From: Nemania diffusa
Lineage: Eukaryota > Ascomycota > Sordariomycetes > Xylariales > Xylariaceae
Direction of reading: 5' to 3'
Assembly (NCBI GenBank): GCA_038501195.1
Contig: JBBPUQ010000008.1
Location: forward strand, 476,001 to 540,000
Length of the DNA stretch: 64,000 nt
This document shows, piece by piece, positions 14,362 to 26,022 of this stretch. The stretch's first letter is position 1, and each line of letters opens with the position of its first letter. The translations under genes were made by a program, and so were the position numbers. The notes beneath the pieces are model-generated. The model was not told the origin of the DNA. It did no database searches and worked only from the letters and a program-made list of their open reading frames with translations.

Positions 14362-16830
14362 ATGTTAATCTCGGTTGTTGGATACGGTTGGATACGAGGA
14401 ATCGGGCGAGCGGAGTTATGCGGTTTGCCTGTTTGCCTGCCTGCTTGCTTGCTTGCTTGGTTACGGATGGAGGGAATGGGATGGCATGGCATTGGGATGA
14501 ATGCGTTACTGCTTACCCCCCTGGGGAAGGTCATCAATGCCTCTCCCCTGTTTCGGAACCGAGTCACGGAATATACCCCACGATAGAAGACTCCTACATA
14601 CAGTACAGTATAATAACGCAACGATACGATACGATGCAGAATACGATACCATCTTAGTTAGGTTAATGAGAATGAAATGGCTACCTTACCTATCTATGCG
14701 TGTGCACGGATCACGGCGCCCGGTGAGGGCATGTTGGTTGCTTGCATTGCTTCTGCGACTTGGCTTGGGTAGCGGGCCGGGACGAAGGTGCTTCTCTCCC
14801 TGCTTCTGGCCACTTTTCTTGATTTGCTCCTTGAGCGTCTTTTTTTTTTCTTGATTTGCCATCCATGTTATAGTATGTATATGGGTAGGTAGCCGTCGCA
14901 GGTTGTTGTTGGCAAGGTAACTTCGCGTGGGTTGCTTGCTTGTTTGCTTGTTTGCCCAGGCCGGCGCGCCTGGTCCTCGGGACAGACAGAGACATCGACA
15001 GCGGGAATGGGCGAGGCGAGATGAGATAGGGGGAGCCACAGGGAGGCACTCGACGGGTCGCGCGCGGGACGTGCCACGACGGGGGGGGGAAAACGGGGGA
15101 GATTTGGGAAAACATGACAGGTCGCGCGCGCATCGTGGCATAACAAGTGGGCTGCTGGCGAAAAAAAAAAATCTTGGAAAGGAGGTTTTGGGAAATCGAG
15201 ATCCCCCACGCGCGTGGGTTGCGAGGGGAGGGATGTTGCAGCGTGTGATATGTAGATCCGAAGACAACGCAACGGCGAATAACGACTACCTACCTACTAT
15301 GTACTCTGTAGGTAAGGTGGATAAGGCTGGTCTGGTGTAGGTAGGTACTGTACATACATATTGATGCTACCATCTGAAGCCGGCACTTCGTTATCCTAGC
15401 TGCTTGGAGGTGAGAAGGGGAGCTAAGCACTAGCGAGAGCTAATCTTTATTTGTACCTCCTTTGCGCCCTGCATATTAAGCAGTGTAACTGTGTGCTAGG
15501 GGGGGGTTTGTAACTTTACTGTACGACAGAATATGTATAGGTATCTGTATGGTAAGGTGCCTTAGGTATTACTTGTTAACAGGGGCATTGACCAACGGAT
15601 GGCGAGATTGTTTCCCCATTCTGGGCATTCTGGGGTATGCTGTACAGCATACCGTAGTGCATAGGTTTTTTTCGAACGAAGGCGTTATGCTTTTGATATT
15701 TACGAGTTCGGCACTGTATACATACGGTATCTGCTATTTACCAAGTAATGTAAGTAGGGAAATGTGTGAGGATCCCCTGCTAGTAACGTGGGTTATCGGG
15801 TGTTGTTTCGGTCTTGACTAATTTGGTATACCGTATACTAGACAGTGAATCCTTTTTCCCTCAAGATCTTCAGTGTCTATAGACTAGTACCTATAGACTA
15901 TATATATATATATATATATAGACGTTATGTAAGGTTAAGAATTGGAGGTCTGGTAGGGATAGATGGTGTGTATCATGTGCTACAGAATAAGTCTGTACTC
16001 GTGATGAAGAAGAAGGGAAATAAATGCCTAACCTTGTCCTTGGGTCAAAACTGACCCTGCTAAAACTCCGCACCTCGGCTAGCCTATCCCTTTCCTAGGA
16101 CCGGGCTGCTTTCCCCCTGGCTAGTTGGGTGAACAAGCATCCAATGATGTTGCATCCAGATGGGCGTCGAATGACACCGAATATGCACCGAACTCGTAGC
16201 GAGTTTTCGTTTGTGAGGGGGTGGTTTATTATGTACGGTCCATATCCAAGCACCTGGGGAAGAGGCAAGCGTCCCTCTCGACACACAAAACAATCCCGAA
16301 AACCCCATAACGGGAGATTCTCACCTAAGAACCTATCCTAGAGGAGGTTGGGTTACATCGCAGCAACGAGTATCAGCAGCAGCAGCAGCAGCAGCATTAC
16401 ATACCAACATCCAAGCATCTGCAGAGACCTTGATCGTCAACATCTAACCTACCTACGTATATGGTACACAAAACACTTGTTACATCCGGCACCTTAAATA
16501 ACCTACCTATATCCGTACCACACATACACACGGAAGGGCGGACTTACATGGTACACACACATTCCACGGGCCGTAAAATTACCGATCTCACCTACCGATC
16601 ACCGCATATGCAGCATCTCGCGGGAAAGGAGCAGGCTTGCCTTAGCTTTATTTTCTAAAACCTTCCCACGAGAGCCTCAACTACAAACCTACCTGACTCG
16701 CCTTCCCCGCGGACTACGACAACTACGACCACTAGTCGCTACTCACTGCTCATTACTGCACATTCTAAGCCGGTCTTATCTGTCCCTAGCCCATAATATA
16801 TAATCCCATAATCATTCTCCCCGAGCCAAG
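14362..16830. other. Long intergenic region with microsatellites
   Basis: About 2.5 kb without a supportable gene. It contains CTTG/CCTG tetranucleotide tracts at about 14430-14460 and 14930-14955, a (TA)n tract at 15900-15920, a (CAG)n tract at about 16374-16395, and many TAGGTA/ACCTACC motifs. Several open frames of 100-190 codons on the minus strand at 14.7-15.3 kb overlap each other in different frames and look like chance. The final 200 bases probably hold the promoter of the gene at 16831. Confidence 0.5.
16374..16395. repeat. (CAG)n microsatellite
   Basis: An uninterrupted AGC/CAG trinucleotide run about 440 bases upstream of the beta-propeller gene. It is not in an evident coding frame. 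Confidence 0.85.
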
Positions 16831-17826
16831 ATGCCCGAAGAAGACGTCGTGTTGATAACGCAGGGGGCCTCAGACTCGTGGTTCGAAGGGTTCGTGATCC
16901 GCCCCAACGGCAAGGTTCTAGCGACGCGGCTGGACAAGCCCGAGCTGTATACCTTCGAGCCGGAAGACGAAGACGCCGTGCCCGAGCTCGTGTGTACGCT
17001 GCCGGACTGCAACTCGCTCATTAATATCTGCGCTATACCGGGCTACGAGGACGAGTACTTCGTCCTCGCTAGCACCGTAGATCTCGAGGCCGTGACCCAC
17101 AAGGATGCCTGGCTCTGGCGGATAACTATGGGCAGCGACAGCAGCCCGCCTCAGACGGTCCGCGTGACCAGCGCGCCGGAGGAGGGGTTCTGCCTGGGCG
17201 TGAAGGCGGTCTCAGACCGTGTCGTTCTCCTACCCGATGGGAGGACGTCGTGCATATGGCACCTAGACACAGAAACGGGGAAGAAGGCGGTCTTTGCCGA
17301 CGACAAGTTGATGGTGCGTGGCGCGGGTGAGGGGTTCTTCGGCGTGAACCGACTTCAGATCGTCGGCAACTACGTGTATTTCACGAATTCAAGCTGCGGC
17401 AGCGTCTGCCGTATCCCGGTAGAGTTCGACACGTCGAACAAAGAAGTCGGCATCCGCATGGCAGGCCCCGTGCAGACCATTCTCGACGACCTACCTCCGA
17501 ACTTGGACGGGCTGGCCGTCTCCGAGGACCAGACACATGCTTACGTGGCAAGTCACATCGACGGCCACCTGCACAAAGTGCAGATCGATCCAGCGACCGG
17601 AAAGGGCACGTCCCATGTGATCCTAAGCAGCCTCGATAACCCCACCGGCGTCAACCTCGCCCTGAGCCCTGGCAACCCGGGGAAGATGAAGCTGTACATT
17701 GTGTGTTGCGGTGAAATCGAGGTGGCCTGGATGCCAAGGGAGGACAGTCCGTGGGAGGCCATCCGCGACATCAACTCGGCCGTTACCGTCACAGTTACGC
17801 AGGAGGTCGTAGAGACAAGTAGCTAG
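16831..17826 (+). CDS. SMP-30/gluconolactonase-like beta-propeller protein
   Basis: An intronless ORF of 331 residues from ATG 16831. There is no signal peptide, so the product is probably cytosolic. It has the repeating blade pattern of six-bladed propellers of the SMP-30/gluconolactonase/LRE type: WFEGFVIRPNGKVLATRLD near the N-terminus, GKKAVFADDKLM and GFFGVNRLQIVGNYVYFTNS in the middle, and an NLDGLAVSEDQTHAYVAS blade near the C-terminus. The NPTGVNLALSPGN segment closes the propeller. Similar fungal proteins are annotated as gluconolactonase-like or as hydrolases in secondary-metabolite clusters, but no partner enzyme lies beside it here. Metal-binding residues (Glu, Asn, Asp) are plausible, but I could not assign them with certainty. 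The fold call is strong and the substrate is unknown. Confidence 0.82.
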   Translation: MPEEDVVLITQGASDSWFEGFVIRPNGKVLATRLDKPELYTFEPEDEDAVPELVCTLPDCNSLINICAIPGYEDEYFVLASTVDLEAVTHKDAWLWRITMGSDSSPPQTVRVTSAPEEGFCLGVKAVSDRVVLLPDGRTSCIWHLDTETGKKAVFADDKLMVRGAGEGFFGVNRLQIVGNYVYFTNSSCGSVCRIPVEFDTSNKEVGIRMAGPVQTILDDLPPNLDGLAVSEDQTHAYVASHIDGHLHKVQIDPATGKGTSHVILSSLDNPTGVNLALSPGNPGKMKLYIVCCGEIEVAWMPREDSPWEAIRDINSAVTVTVTQEVVETSS

Positions 17827-19835
17827 TTTCCAGACGAACTAGAGAAAAGGAATACGAAACCACATAGAGAGAAGAACCCGGCCAACCCGAGATGACATAC
17901 CGAACTATATCCGCACACGTCACCTCGGTGCTCATCCTGGCTTCATCTCAATCAACAAACTACTTACCTACATCGCATTGCATTACTCTGGCGCTCTGAC
18001 GGCACGGTATCTGCATTGGCTGTGCTATTTCCCTGATATATATCCTTGTTCGCAGATCTCTGACCGGAGCAATTTTCTCTTATTACTTACTTGCCTACCT
18101 AGATACTGTTACTATCTCGATCCTATCTAAATGGGCTCAGACGGGGTTAAACCCAATGATACATGTCCCTTCTTTTGTTTTTAATGGCCACTTCACGTGT
18201 TTATGTTAGAGGGCTACGAATAAAGTATGCCAACCAATACCCCTGGTAACCTTTTTAGGTACCTATGTATCTCTCGTCCCTTTTCTCGTTTCATCTCCGT
18301 CTTTGCATGCGTGGTTGACCTATCCTTGTATTTGGCATATATAGGACACCTATATATATATATATACCCTGACACGCAAACCCGGCATCTACACCCCAAG
18401 CAGACCGACTACCTACACTACATAATGAATATTACGCGTATAATGTCTGAGGACGATTATCCACCACGACTACGACGATGACAGCCGACCTCGGTGTACT
18501 GAGTAGGCTAGCAAGGAGCAGCTGTCTTATGTACAGTATAAAAAAGGATCTACAGGGATCTCCACACATCATAGGGAAAATTTTTTGAAAGAAGGGCAAC
18601 CCACCGGCAACGGATCTTGGCGCAGAATCAGATAAGCTCAACCTAGACTAGTCTACACAACTCACCCATTCCCATGGAATCATTAAATCAAACAGTCTCC
18701 GCATTCTCTGTCCTGTTCTGCTCTGCATGTTTCCGCTCCGTTGTCACTAGTTTGCAATAGTATCGTCGGGACCTCTTTTTGCGTTCTTGTTTCTTCCTGT
18801 TTCGAATGTCCAATCTATGCGTAGTCTTGTCAAGTCTGGAAAGAGGGGACCAACACTACCTGCACTAGTGTAACGCGCAAATCGCCCTCCCCTGCGTTGA
18901 CGCCAAAGCGCGGCTTCGGGAGCTGCTTTCCGGGCTGGGTTCTCGCAACTCCGGAACCCACCCGTGAGGCCGGGGTCGAGCTCTACATACATGCATATCT
19001 GGATAGTACGCTAGTGTATGTATGTTGGTTCAGAGTAGGATTCTGAGCAAGTATTCTGCCGGATTGGGAAGCATCTATCTAAATCAGCGATGAGCTAAAG
19101 GTGAAGGAGCTTATGTAATAAGTACGATACAGCGAAGGGGTGTAAGATTGTAGATAGGAATCTAAAACACGGGTGATTAACGTAGTATGCCGCTGTTATC
19201 TAGACGGCTTGGTCCTCTAGGATTTGAATCCGTCGCCGTTGCTTAGTTTCTGCGTGATCCGCGAACACGAGAACACGAGAGCTATGTATATCCGATTAAT
19301 ATTTCTAGATAAGATGGAGCCATCCTGTCCAGTAAATATGCACCTCCATACGATCTACATGCCACTGCCATAGTCTACAGATCGGTCAAATCACGAGACC
19401 AAATGGTGAAGCTAGCCTGGTAACCCAACAAGTTAGTCCACCATTCAAACGCCGTCAAGGCAACTCCATGCCAAACTCATACATAGCGTCGTGTCCCCGG
19501 ACCAAACAATCGAAACCACAGGCACTCCTTGCGACTTACTACAAATAAGGAAACCCGGTAGTTGGGCACGCATCACAAACTAGCGTCTGAGCTATGAAGC
19601 AGACTACCTAGGTAGGTAGGTATGTCTAACTAGGTATCTGCAGGACAAGATAGACGAATTAGGACAGACACATGCGTTTCCTAATATCTTAACATTCGAT
19701 GTCGAAGAAAAAGGAATAATGTATGTACGCTACCTACTGTACACCAAGTCGCCAATAGAATCTCTATTATACATATTCTACATGAAGCACGCTACGCAAC
19801 TTTATTCGCCGATCACTTTACCGAGAGCGAGCTAA
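17827..19835. other. Intergenic region
   Basis: Two kilobases with no gene I can support. It holds a (TA)n tract at about 18350-18366 and scattered TAGGTAGG motifs. The part near 19836 is the 3' flank of the minus-strand oxidase gene. Confidence 0.5.
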
Positions 19836-21108
19836 CTACATGGGCGAGATATACAACCCAACGCCTTCCCCGGGCCGGCACTTAAACCCAGGCGCGATGG
19901 GCTGCGGGCCAGTCAGTTGGCCGCCGGTGCAGGTCGCGAAGTGCGTCCCGTCGCTCAGACAAGTGAGGTAGCCTTCCGTGCACTGGCCTGCAGCGCCGGA
20001 AGGCAAGGGAGAGTACGAGCCTGGCGTACTAGTGCTTGGACTCGTGCTTAACGCAGAGGCGGTGGAGAAGGGTGTTACAGTAGGCGTGCTAGTAACGACG
20101 GCCGCTGATGTCGTATCGGTCTCTGTAGGCCTTGAACTTGTCGATGTCGAAGTCGAGGTCGTTGACGCGGAGCTCGGCCGAGTCAGCACGGAACTGGAAC
20201 CCGCCAGCCCCGAGGAAACCGAAGACGGCGCCTGAGATGTTCCGTTCCCCTCGCCTCCGCCCGCAGCGCCCCGCGCACGAGGATTCCCGTCGCACGGCTG
20301 CTTGAACAGATTGCCCCCCTCGGGCCTATCGATAGAGGTCCCGGGGTCGGGGTACGAAATAGAGATCTGCTCACGCAAGGCATCATTCGTCGTACAGCCG
20401 CCCGTGAGCTCGCCCAGGTTGGCCATGAAGAGCTCGGGGAAGCTAGCAGCGGCACGTTGGGCTATAGCCCCGCGGCGTGCTGGGGGACTCATGCGCTTCT
20501 TGGAGCTTGGGAGGATGGTGATGGGGGCGCAGTTCACTGTCGAGAGATGTTAGCCATCAGCTACGAAGAGGCCATCTAAAGGGCGTCGAGGAAGGTGAGG
20601 TGCGAAGCAAGAAAAGTAGCAACATACTGTAGAACTCGGGCCCGCCAGATATGCGATTTGTCCAAGTCCAAGCTAGCGTGTAGTTCGTCCCGGGCTCGAT
20701 GCCCTCCGGGATCTGAAACGTATACTTGTCCTGATTCGGGCCGTCGAGGTTCCCCTTTTGGTTCCGCGCGGGACAGCCGCCCTCGATGGAATGTATGACC
20801 ATCCACGGCGAGTCCTTGGTCGGGAGCCCGCGACTGAGGGCCAGCTGGCAGGACCCGCCGCCGTGGACGGCCTGGCCCGAGAACGAGAGCATCTGGTCCT
20901 CGCCGATCGTCATCGGCGTCGGCTCACCGTCGACGATATACGACTGCCCCGGAGGGATTTTGCAGGGGAAGTCTGACCCGGTGGAGGAAAGAGGGTTCGT
21001 TGGGCCGTCAGCCACGAACTTGTAGGGCTTGGGGTTCTCTAGGACTACGTGTGCTGCCGATAGAGATGCTACGAGAGCTGAGACTAGGAAGGGTGGGAAT
21101 GGAGACAT
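19836..21108 (-). CDS. AA11-type lytic polysaccharide monooxygenase with X278-like tail
   Basis: Two exons on the minus strand, 21108-20628 and 20536-19836, give 393 residues. The intron begins GTATGT, has GCTAAC near its end and finishes in CAG, and splicing creates EFY-M-NCAP. A signal peptide (1-19) ends in SAA, so the mature protein starts at His20, the copper-brace histidine of LPMOs. The second ligand is probably His82 in AVHGGGSCQ, and the axial Tyr is Tyr160 in GPEFYMNCA. The NPL...GSDFPCK segment at about 38-50 is typical of AA11, whose characterised members oxidise chitin. A long Ser/Thr/Pro linker (about 240-350) leads to a Cys-containing terminal module (CTEGYLTCLSDGTHFATC...GFKC) resembling X278, a putative polysaccharide-binding domain. 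The enzyme would be secreted and copper-dependent. AA11 is favoured over AA9 because residue 2 of the mature protein is not Gly and because of the PCK motif. Confidence 0.87.
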
Positions 21109-22446
21109 CTTGGCAGGGGGCTTGGATATGGAATTTTAGATAGTTGGTAGTAACCGTCGCCTGAACTTCATGTCTCCAGCTGATAATATGAATGGTTTCG
21201 TGGCAAATCGAGGTTTGTCACGAAAAATAAGTTGCGGTAGTTTTATATCTTGCTATCATATGTTTGCATTTAAGACATACATCTTTAAATGCTAAAGCTA
21301 CCCATTAATCTCATTATCACACCAATTCCTATACCGATACGCATCATCGCGCGTTTAAGGTTCTTAATTGCGGGCTGTCTCAGCCAGTCATTCAAGTACA
21401 ATAGCTAGCATCTGAGACGAAGTACCCCCTTGTCTCCTTGTACGACGACAGTTTGGCCTATCGAGTCTAGTCGCGCTTGTTTACACGACATATTGTTACA
21501 CACCCCTTGAGTAGTAAGAGGAACAAAGATGGACATGGAGTCAGGGGCACTGAAACCTTACTTCTAATTTCAAGCAATCGAAGAAAAATTTTATTAGGGT
21601 CTAAACATTAAAATATCAAACATGCTTAGGTAAGGATGGCGAATATTACGCCCAACTTTGCTAAAAGATTCTTATAAAAGACAAGCAAGCAAGCAATTAT
21701 CCATAATTGGCACGATGATATACTGTTTAATCTTTACGACTCGTTATTACTGCTCTATTTGGCTAAGGTGATTTAGCACACCCATGGCTCCTTAGCTGGA
21801 CTAAAGGACCAACAGCCGCAACGGCGATTCCGTTAACCAAAGCTCTAGTTGGAAGGGCTATGCCACAATGAATAATTACATGATTATGAATAGAGACAAT
21901 CCTTTTAAACTACCTAGGCATCTATTTGCCGCTCAGCCCTAGGGATAAAAATATACGAGGATAAGCGAATGAAGGAGGAGAGACCTTCAAGGCTCCCTTT
22001 ATTCTATTAATTATTCATGCGTATTCGATATTCTTCCTAAAACTTATTATATTTGCTGTGGGAGACTTTTAACAGCACTTTGAGCGAATCATTTTCGATC
22101 TTGGACATCTTTTTGAACAGCATTCCCGGCCATGCCTGCCTACTTCCGACCTATCAGTGCTATCGCGCAAGTGGTAGATGTCCTGGCTTCAATTAATCCC
22201 CCTTTTATTTTCAGGGGTATTCTTCGCTAAAATAATCTCGTGGTGCGTCCCAACCCTACAGAGTTTGGAGGATTTGGCAATCCTGAAATGGTAAGTGACT
22301 TATGCAACCGACATTGTTGGTCACCAACAATTGTCGACTGCAGGTGTTAAAAGCTCTGGTACCTTTTTTACCTAGATACTTACCTGCATAAGGATTTACA
22401 GCATTCAGCTAGTATATAGCGGCTAATCTTCCATTCCATCCGCGTC
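21109..22446. other. Intergenic region marking a composition change
   Basis: No gene is supportable here. The DNA is more AT-rich than the island to its left and marks the point from which coding sequences lose their strong third-position GC preference. It contains no clear terminal inverted repeats. Confidence 0.45.
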
Positions 22447-23703
22447 ATGTCAATCATGCCTTCTAGATTCTTCGAGCTTCCTTTCTGTAGGATTAGTGAC
22501 ACTATGGGTACTACTAAACGAGATCGCAGTCTGAGCCAAGATGATGCGACAAACGAAAAAGCAGCCAAGACTTCTCGCGTATGCGATATCACCACTGCTA
22601 GGAGATTACCAGCACAAGGTCGGGGTAATGCAGAGCAGTCAAAAGAAGAGATACCAACCCCTGAACTAATACGTACGATCCTGATCTCCTTGCTCGACCT
22701 CTCGGCCCCCGGGACAGAATGCGTTTGTCAAATGGAGAAGGTATTTTCTGTAGAGGAAAATACGCCATTATGGATGTATATCAACGAATTTGGAAATACA
22801 ATTCTCCACATGGCCGCCATGAGCAGGAAAGCAGACGTGATTTCATACATCATGTCCAAAAGTCCCCATTTAGCAGACGAGCGCAACGCCGACGGCGAGA
22901 CGCCCTTAGAAGTACTACAGCGCCGCATGGAGCCAAAGAGGCCAAGCCGATTGACCGGTGCACCCATGGATGTGATAATGGCAGATCGTTTTGAAGGCTT
23001 CTGCCAATCAGACATTATGTGCCATGCAGCTCTGACAGGTACAGAAATATTCGATCTCACCAAGCTCTCAGACCGAGACATAAGGGCAGTCTCGTCGGCG
23101 ACAGATGAAATGGCTGCTAGAGTCCGCGAAGCCAATCCGATTCGCAACACGCTGCGATTAAAGTACGGTTGTACCTGCGGGCAGTGCATTGGTGGATTTC
23201 TGAGTCCTAGGACGCGATTTGCATTGCTATATCAGGCCGAGATTCAACATGCTACTTTAAACGAGTTTCCCGGCAGAGATTTCAGCGGTTCTGATTGGGT
23301 TGAGCTCAACGATGATGTGTTAGGTTATCTCGATGAAGCTGTCCGAGAAAACCTCAAGACCAACAAATCAATGAGACAGGGTTTTATCAACATGTGTGAC
23401 CACATCGCTAGCTGCCTGCGGAAGAAGCGACTACCCGATACGGCGACAGTCCTCGACTTCTATCGAGAAGAAGTGAGTGAGTGGCCACCAGTAACCAGAA
23501 ACTATCTTCAGCGAGGCGGTACGGTTGCCGCTGTGGCTATGATGCTTATTGAAAGGGCTATTGAATCAGAGGCATGGGATAGTGATGGATCGTACATGGA
23601 GATTTTTGAAGATGAAGTCAACCAGCTCCCTACCTGTCGGAACGATTACGAGTTTGGGTTTGTACATGGCATGTGCGGATACGGGAGGATCTCTACAGTG
23701 TAG
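22447..23703 (+). CDS. Ankyrin-repeat-type fungal protein with CxCGxC motif
   Basis: A single exon of 418 residues from ATG 22447; ATGs at 22456 and 22504 are alternatives. Residues of about 108-155 form one or two ankyrin-like units (WMYINEFGNTILHMAAMSRKADVISYIM, then ADERNADGETPLEVL). A later motif, YGCTCGQCIGGFLSPRTRFAL, is characteristic of a family of fungal ankyrin proteins in which the cysteines may bind metal. The C-terminal half is otherwise unassigned and rich in helices. The N-terminus (1-60) is basic and polar without a signal peptide, so a nuclear or cytosolic location is likely. Function is unknown. Codon use is more AT-rich than in the genes at 10-21 kb. Confidence 0.75.
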   Translation: MSIMPSRFFELPFCRISDTMGTTKRDRSLSQDDATNEKAAKTSRVCDITTARRLPAQGRGNAEQSKEEIPTPELIRTILISLLDLSAPGTECVCQMEKVFSVEENTPLWMYINEFGNTILHMAAMSRKADVISYIMSKSPHLADERNADGETPLEVLQRRMEPKRPSRLTGAPMDVIMADRFEGFCQSDIMCHAALTGTEIFDLTKLSDRDIRAVSSATDEMAARVREANPIRNTLRLKYGCTCGQCIGGFLSPRTRFALLYQAEIQHATLNEFPGRDFSGSDWVELNDDVLGYLDEAVRENLKTNKSMRQGFINMCDHIASCLRKKRLPDTATVLDFYREEVSEWPPVTRNYLQRGGTVAAVAMMLIERAIESEAWDSDGSYMEIFEDEVNQLPTCRNDYEFGFVHGMCGYGRISTV

Positions 23704-24506
23704 TATGTTGAGATCTATGGGAAAGTAGTAGAATAGTCGTGATTAACACTGAAGAAGCATGAAGGCCATGCAATTAAGTAATAAGAATAATATCGATTAG
23801 GGTAGTGGTGGCGAATAAGGCAAGGGGAATGGATTAATGGGATTTAGGATGGGTTTGGATATTATATATATATATAGGACCTCTGGTCTCCCTTGGGCAC
23901 CTAGAGGGCTAGGAATTGATTGGTCTTTCTATTGAGCCCTATACTAGAGCAATTTACACCCACCTCCCTAGTTGCTATAGACCTCTTATGTACTCCGGGA
24001 CAAAACCCCCTACAGGGCTATACCAAGTCAGCAGGTCGTTCTAGTAGCAATATTCCGACTTCTGCATGGCAGGACTTCGCGATCAACTTGACGGGGGGGG
24101 AAAGGGCATTCCATGTAGACTTTGGGCATTGCCATGGAAATAATATTCTGTGCATTGAGGCAAATTAGAAGCTATAGATGCTTAGTCGAGGTGCTAATGG
24201 TATAATGAAGCACCAACAGCTACAGCTTAAGAGCGATTCAAGTCAAAAATGATGTATCTCTTCCTGGGGTTTGATATTGCATAATATTGAAGGCGCGTAG
24301 TTGGAATAGGGCTATAAACATGAGCGGAGAGTTCCCATGTCTTCCACCCCCCTTTTCCTAGCCGATAGCCGCCATATCGTGTAAATTTTAACCTATGATT
24401 CCAATTCATCGATGTCTGCTGTCTCGGTACTGATTGACAGGCCTTGGCCCTAAGATAGCCTAGCTTAGTCGATCTGGCAAATTTTGCTCCTTGTCATAAC
24501 CGCGCT
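23704..24506. other. Intergenic region
   Basis: The 3' flanks of two converging genes. A (TA)n tract lies at about 23860-23878. An open frame at 23920-24168 starts with TTG and has no recognisable features. The motif CTCCCTTGGGCACCTAGAGGG at 23888-23908 is partly self-complementary. Confidence 0.45.
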
Positions 24507-24719
24507 CTACTCCTTGGCGATCGAGCGATAGAGGTCTTTATATGGTGGGTCGGGGAGCTCTCGCTTCCCTTCGTGGGGGATGGGGATTCTGTCTGCAAAG
24601 GGGTATGGGTATGCAGGAAGTAGCCTTTTATCCACGGGATCTTGGGATGCACCGACTGGAGCGGCGGTGGCAAAACCGACGATGGCCACGAGGGCAATCT
24701 GGAAGATCTCAACGCGCAT
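24507..24719 (-). CDS. Small secreted peptide precursor with two Kex2-type (Lys-Arg) sites
   Basis: An intronless ORF of 70 residues on the minus strand, ATG at 24719 and TAG at 24507-24509. Residues 1-20 are a clear signal peptide (MRVEIFQIALVAIVGFATAA). A short acidic spacer ends in Asp-Lys-Arg at about 30-32. A Tyr/Pro-rich segment that includes AYPYPFADRIPIPHEG follows and ends in a second Lys-Arg at about 52-53. A terminal acidic/Tyr segment of 17 residues completes the protein. Signal peptide plus dibasic sites is the layout of Kex2-processed fungal peptides: pheromones, secreted signalling peptides and dikaritin-type RiPP precursors. Unlike UstA-type precursors, the core is not repeated. 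TATA-like AT-rich DNA lies at 24838-24855, about 120 bases upstream. The DUF3328 oxidase gene starts 1.3 kb away, divergently. The coding status is likely; the function is inference. Confidence 0.6.
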   Translation of the reverse strand: MRVEIFQIALVAIVGFATAAPVGASQDPVDKRLLPAYPYPFADRIPIPHEGKRELPDPPYKDLYRSIAKE

Positions 24720-26022
24720 GATTGTATTGGTGTAGAGAAGCCAAATATGTGACTAATTGAGGAGAAAAGTGTTAGGTAGGATTTCAATGAGGACTGAATC
24801 TTGTGCTTGAACTTCATTTGAGATTGGGAAATTTTGAAGGTATTTATATTATATCATTGATCATACTCCACCCCTGCCACAACTTGTTTTGAAATAAGGA
24901 CATGTAGTCATCCCACTCGCACATCGGGAACCCGGCGAATGTCAACTTTGCCAAGCCTGCGTCGTTTTTTCTCACGATGTATAGTGCCCACTCCCTGTCT
25001 CGATTTGATTACTTATCGCACGGAATTACTATATAGTGTCGGCTTCAAATTGAGATAACATACCTAAAGATTATGAGGTATCGATAATTGAAATGTATGA
25101 ATCACTACATCATCCGAATTCAAAATACATGATGCTTCTAGATGCATTTGAAGTAAACCGTGATAGCTCGACCGCAAAGTGGAATCATTATCTAGATAAG
25201 TATTGGCTAGTTAACGAACCTAGGACTTATATCAACGATGCCCGTTAGCTTCTAGTAATAATGAACAAATACCTGCATAGGATGATGTTAGGCAAGATCT
25301 CTTAATTGCATGGCTGTTGCTATAGAGCTGGGCCTATTAGGGAAACTCTACTGTCTAGTTTTAGGCAAAATAAGCGAGGCTCGCTAGCTGAAATAGAAGC
25401 ATACCAATCAAGCAGCCCGCATCATGAGGGCTGAAATGCAAGGTCTTTAAATAACAAGGGGTTTAAGCTAATTGTTGCGTTCAGCTCACCGACTTGGCTA
25501 TTCAACTTCACTATCCAAGCCGACACATTAATGACAGTGGATTCATGCTCGGACTGCGAACAAAACCTCTTTTTGTCATACCCGCTCCTAAACTTTGCCC
25601 TACGCCAACGTTTATACTGTAAGCGCATCCTTTAAATGCTCCGTCACCTTTTGTAAGCCTCCGAAAATAACGAAGCTGTACCAATGATTGCGTCGAGTAA
25701 CCGATGACGCTTAAACGAACAGCCAAGCATCAATTGTCCTGCCAATTCTGGATAGCTTCGAATCATAGTGCAGTCCTATAACTGGCATGTCAGCTGTCAA
25801 AGTCTATACGAGAGCAGCATCAAATACATGATAGAGTCGTAAACGGGAATAGGACAGTTATTTGCTTGTGGGTAATAGAAGTTATTCGAAAATAGTGCCG
25901 TCGCATGAGCTTCCGCTTTTTGACAACTGCCCAACTTCGTGACGTATTAGTGACCTTCATAGTCGACCTCACCTCTCTTGGTTATCTCGAAAAGCCTAGG
26001 TGCGAACCATTACCAGTATACT
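24720..26022. promoter_or_regulatory. Divergent intergenic region between peptide and UstYa-like genes
   Basis: A 1.3 kb region separating two genes transcribed outward, so it must hold both promoters. TATA-like sequence is near 24838-24855 on the peptide side. Open frames at 25422-25726 on the minus strand lack a good start or family features. I recognise no specific binding-site palindrome with confidence. Confidence 0.4.

Noticed and set aside
14686..15340. Several open frames of 130-193 codons, mostly on the minus strand
   Set aside because: They overlap in three frames, are biased by CTTG/GCTT microsatellites and poly-purine runs, and show no domain, signal peptide or sensible codon pattern.
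19205..19245. tRNA-like GGATTTGAATCC T-loop resemblance
   Set aside because: The cloverleaf stems and anticodon arm could not be formed around it.
23920..24168. 82-codon plus-strand open frame
   Set aside because: It begins with TTG, has no recognisable features and lies between two converging genes.
25422..25726. Two overlapping minus-strand open frames in the peptide/UstYa intergenic region
   Set aside because: No features, overlapping frames, and they would sit in the divergent promoter.
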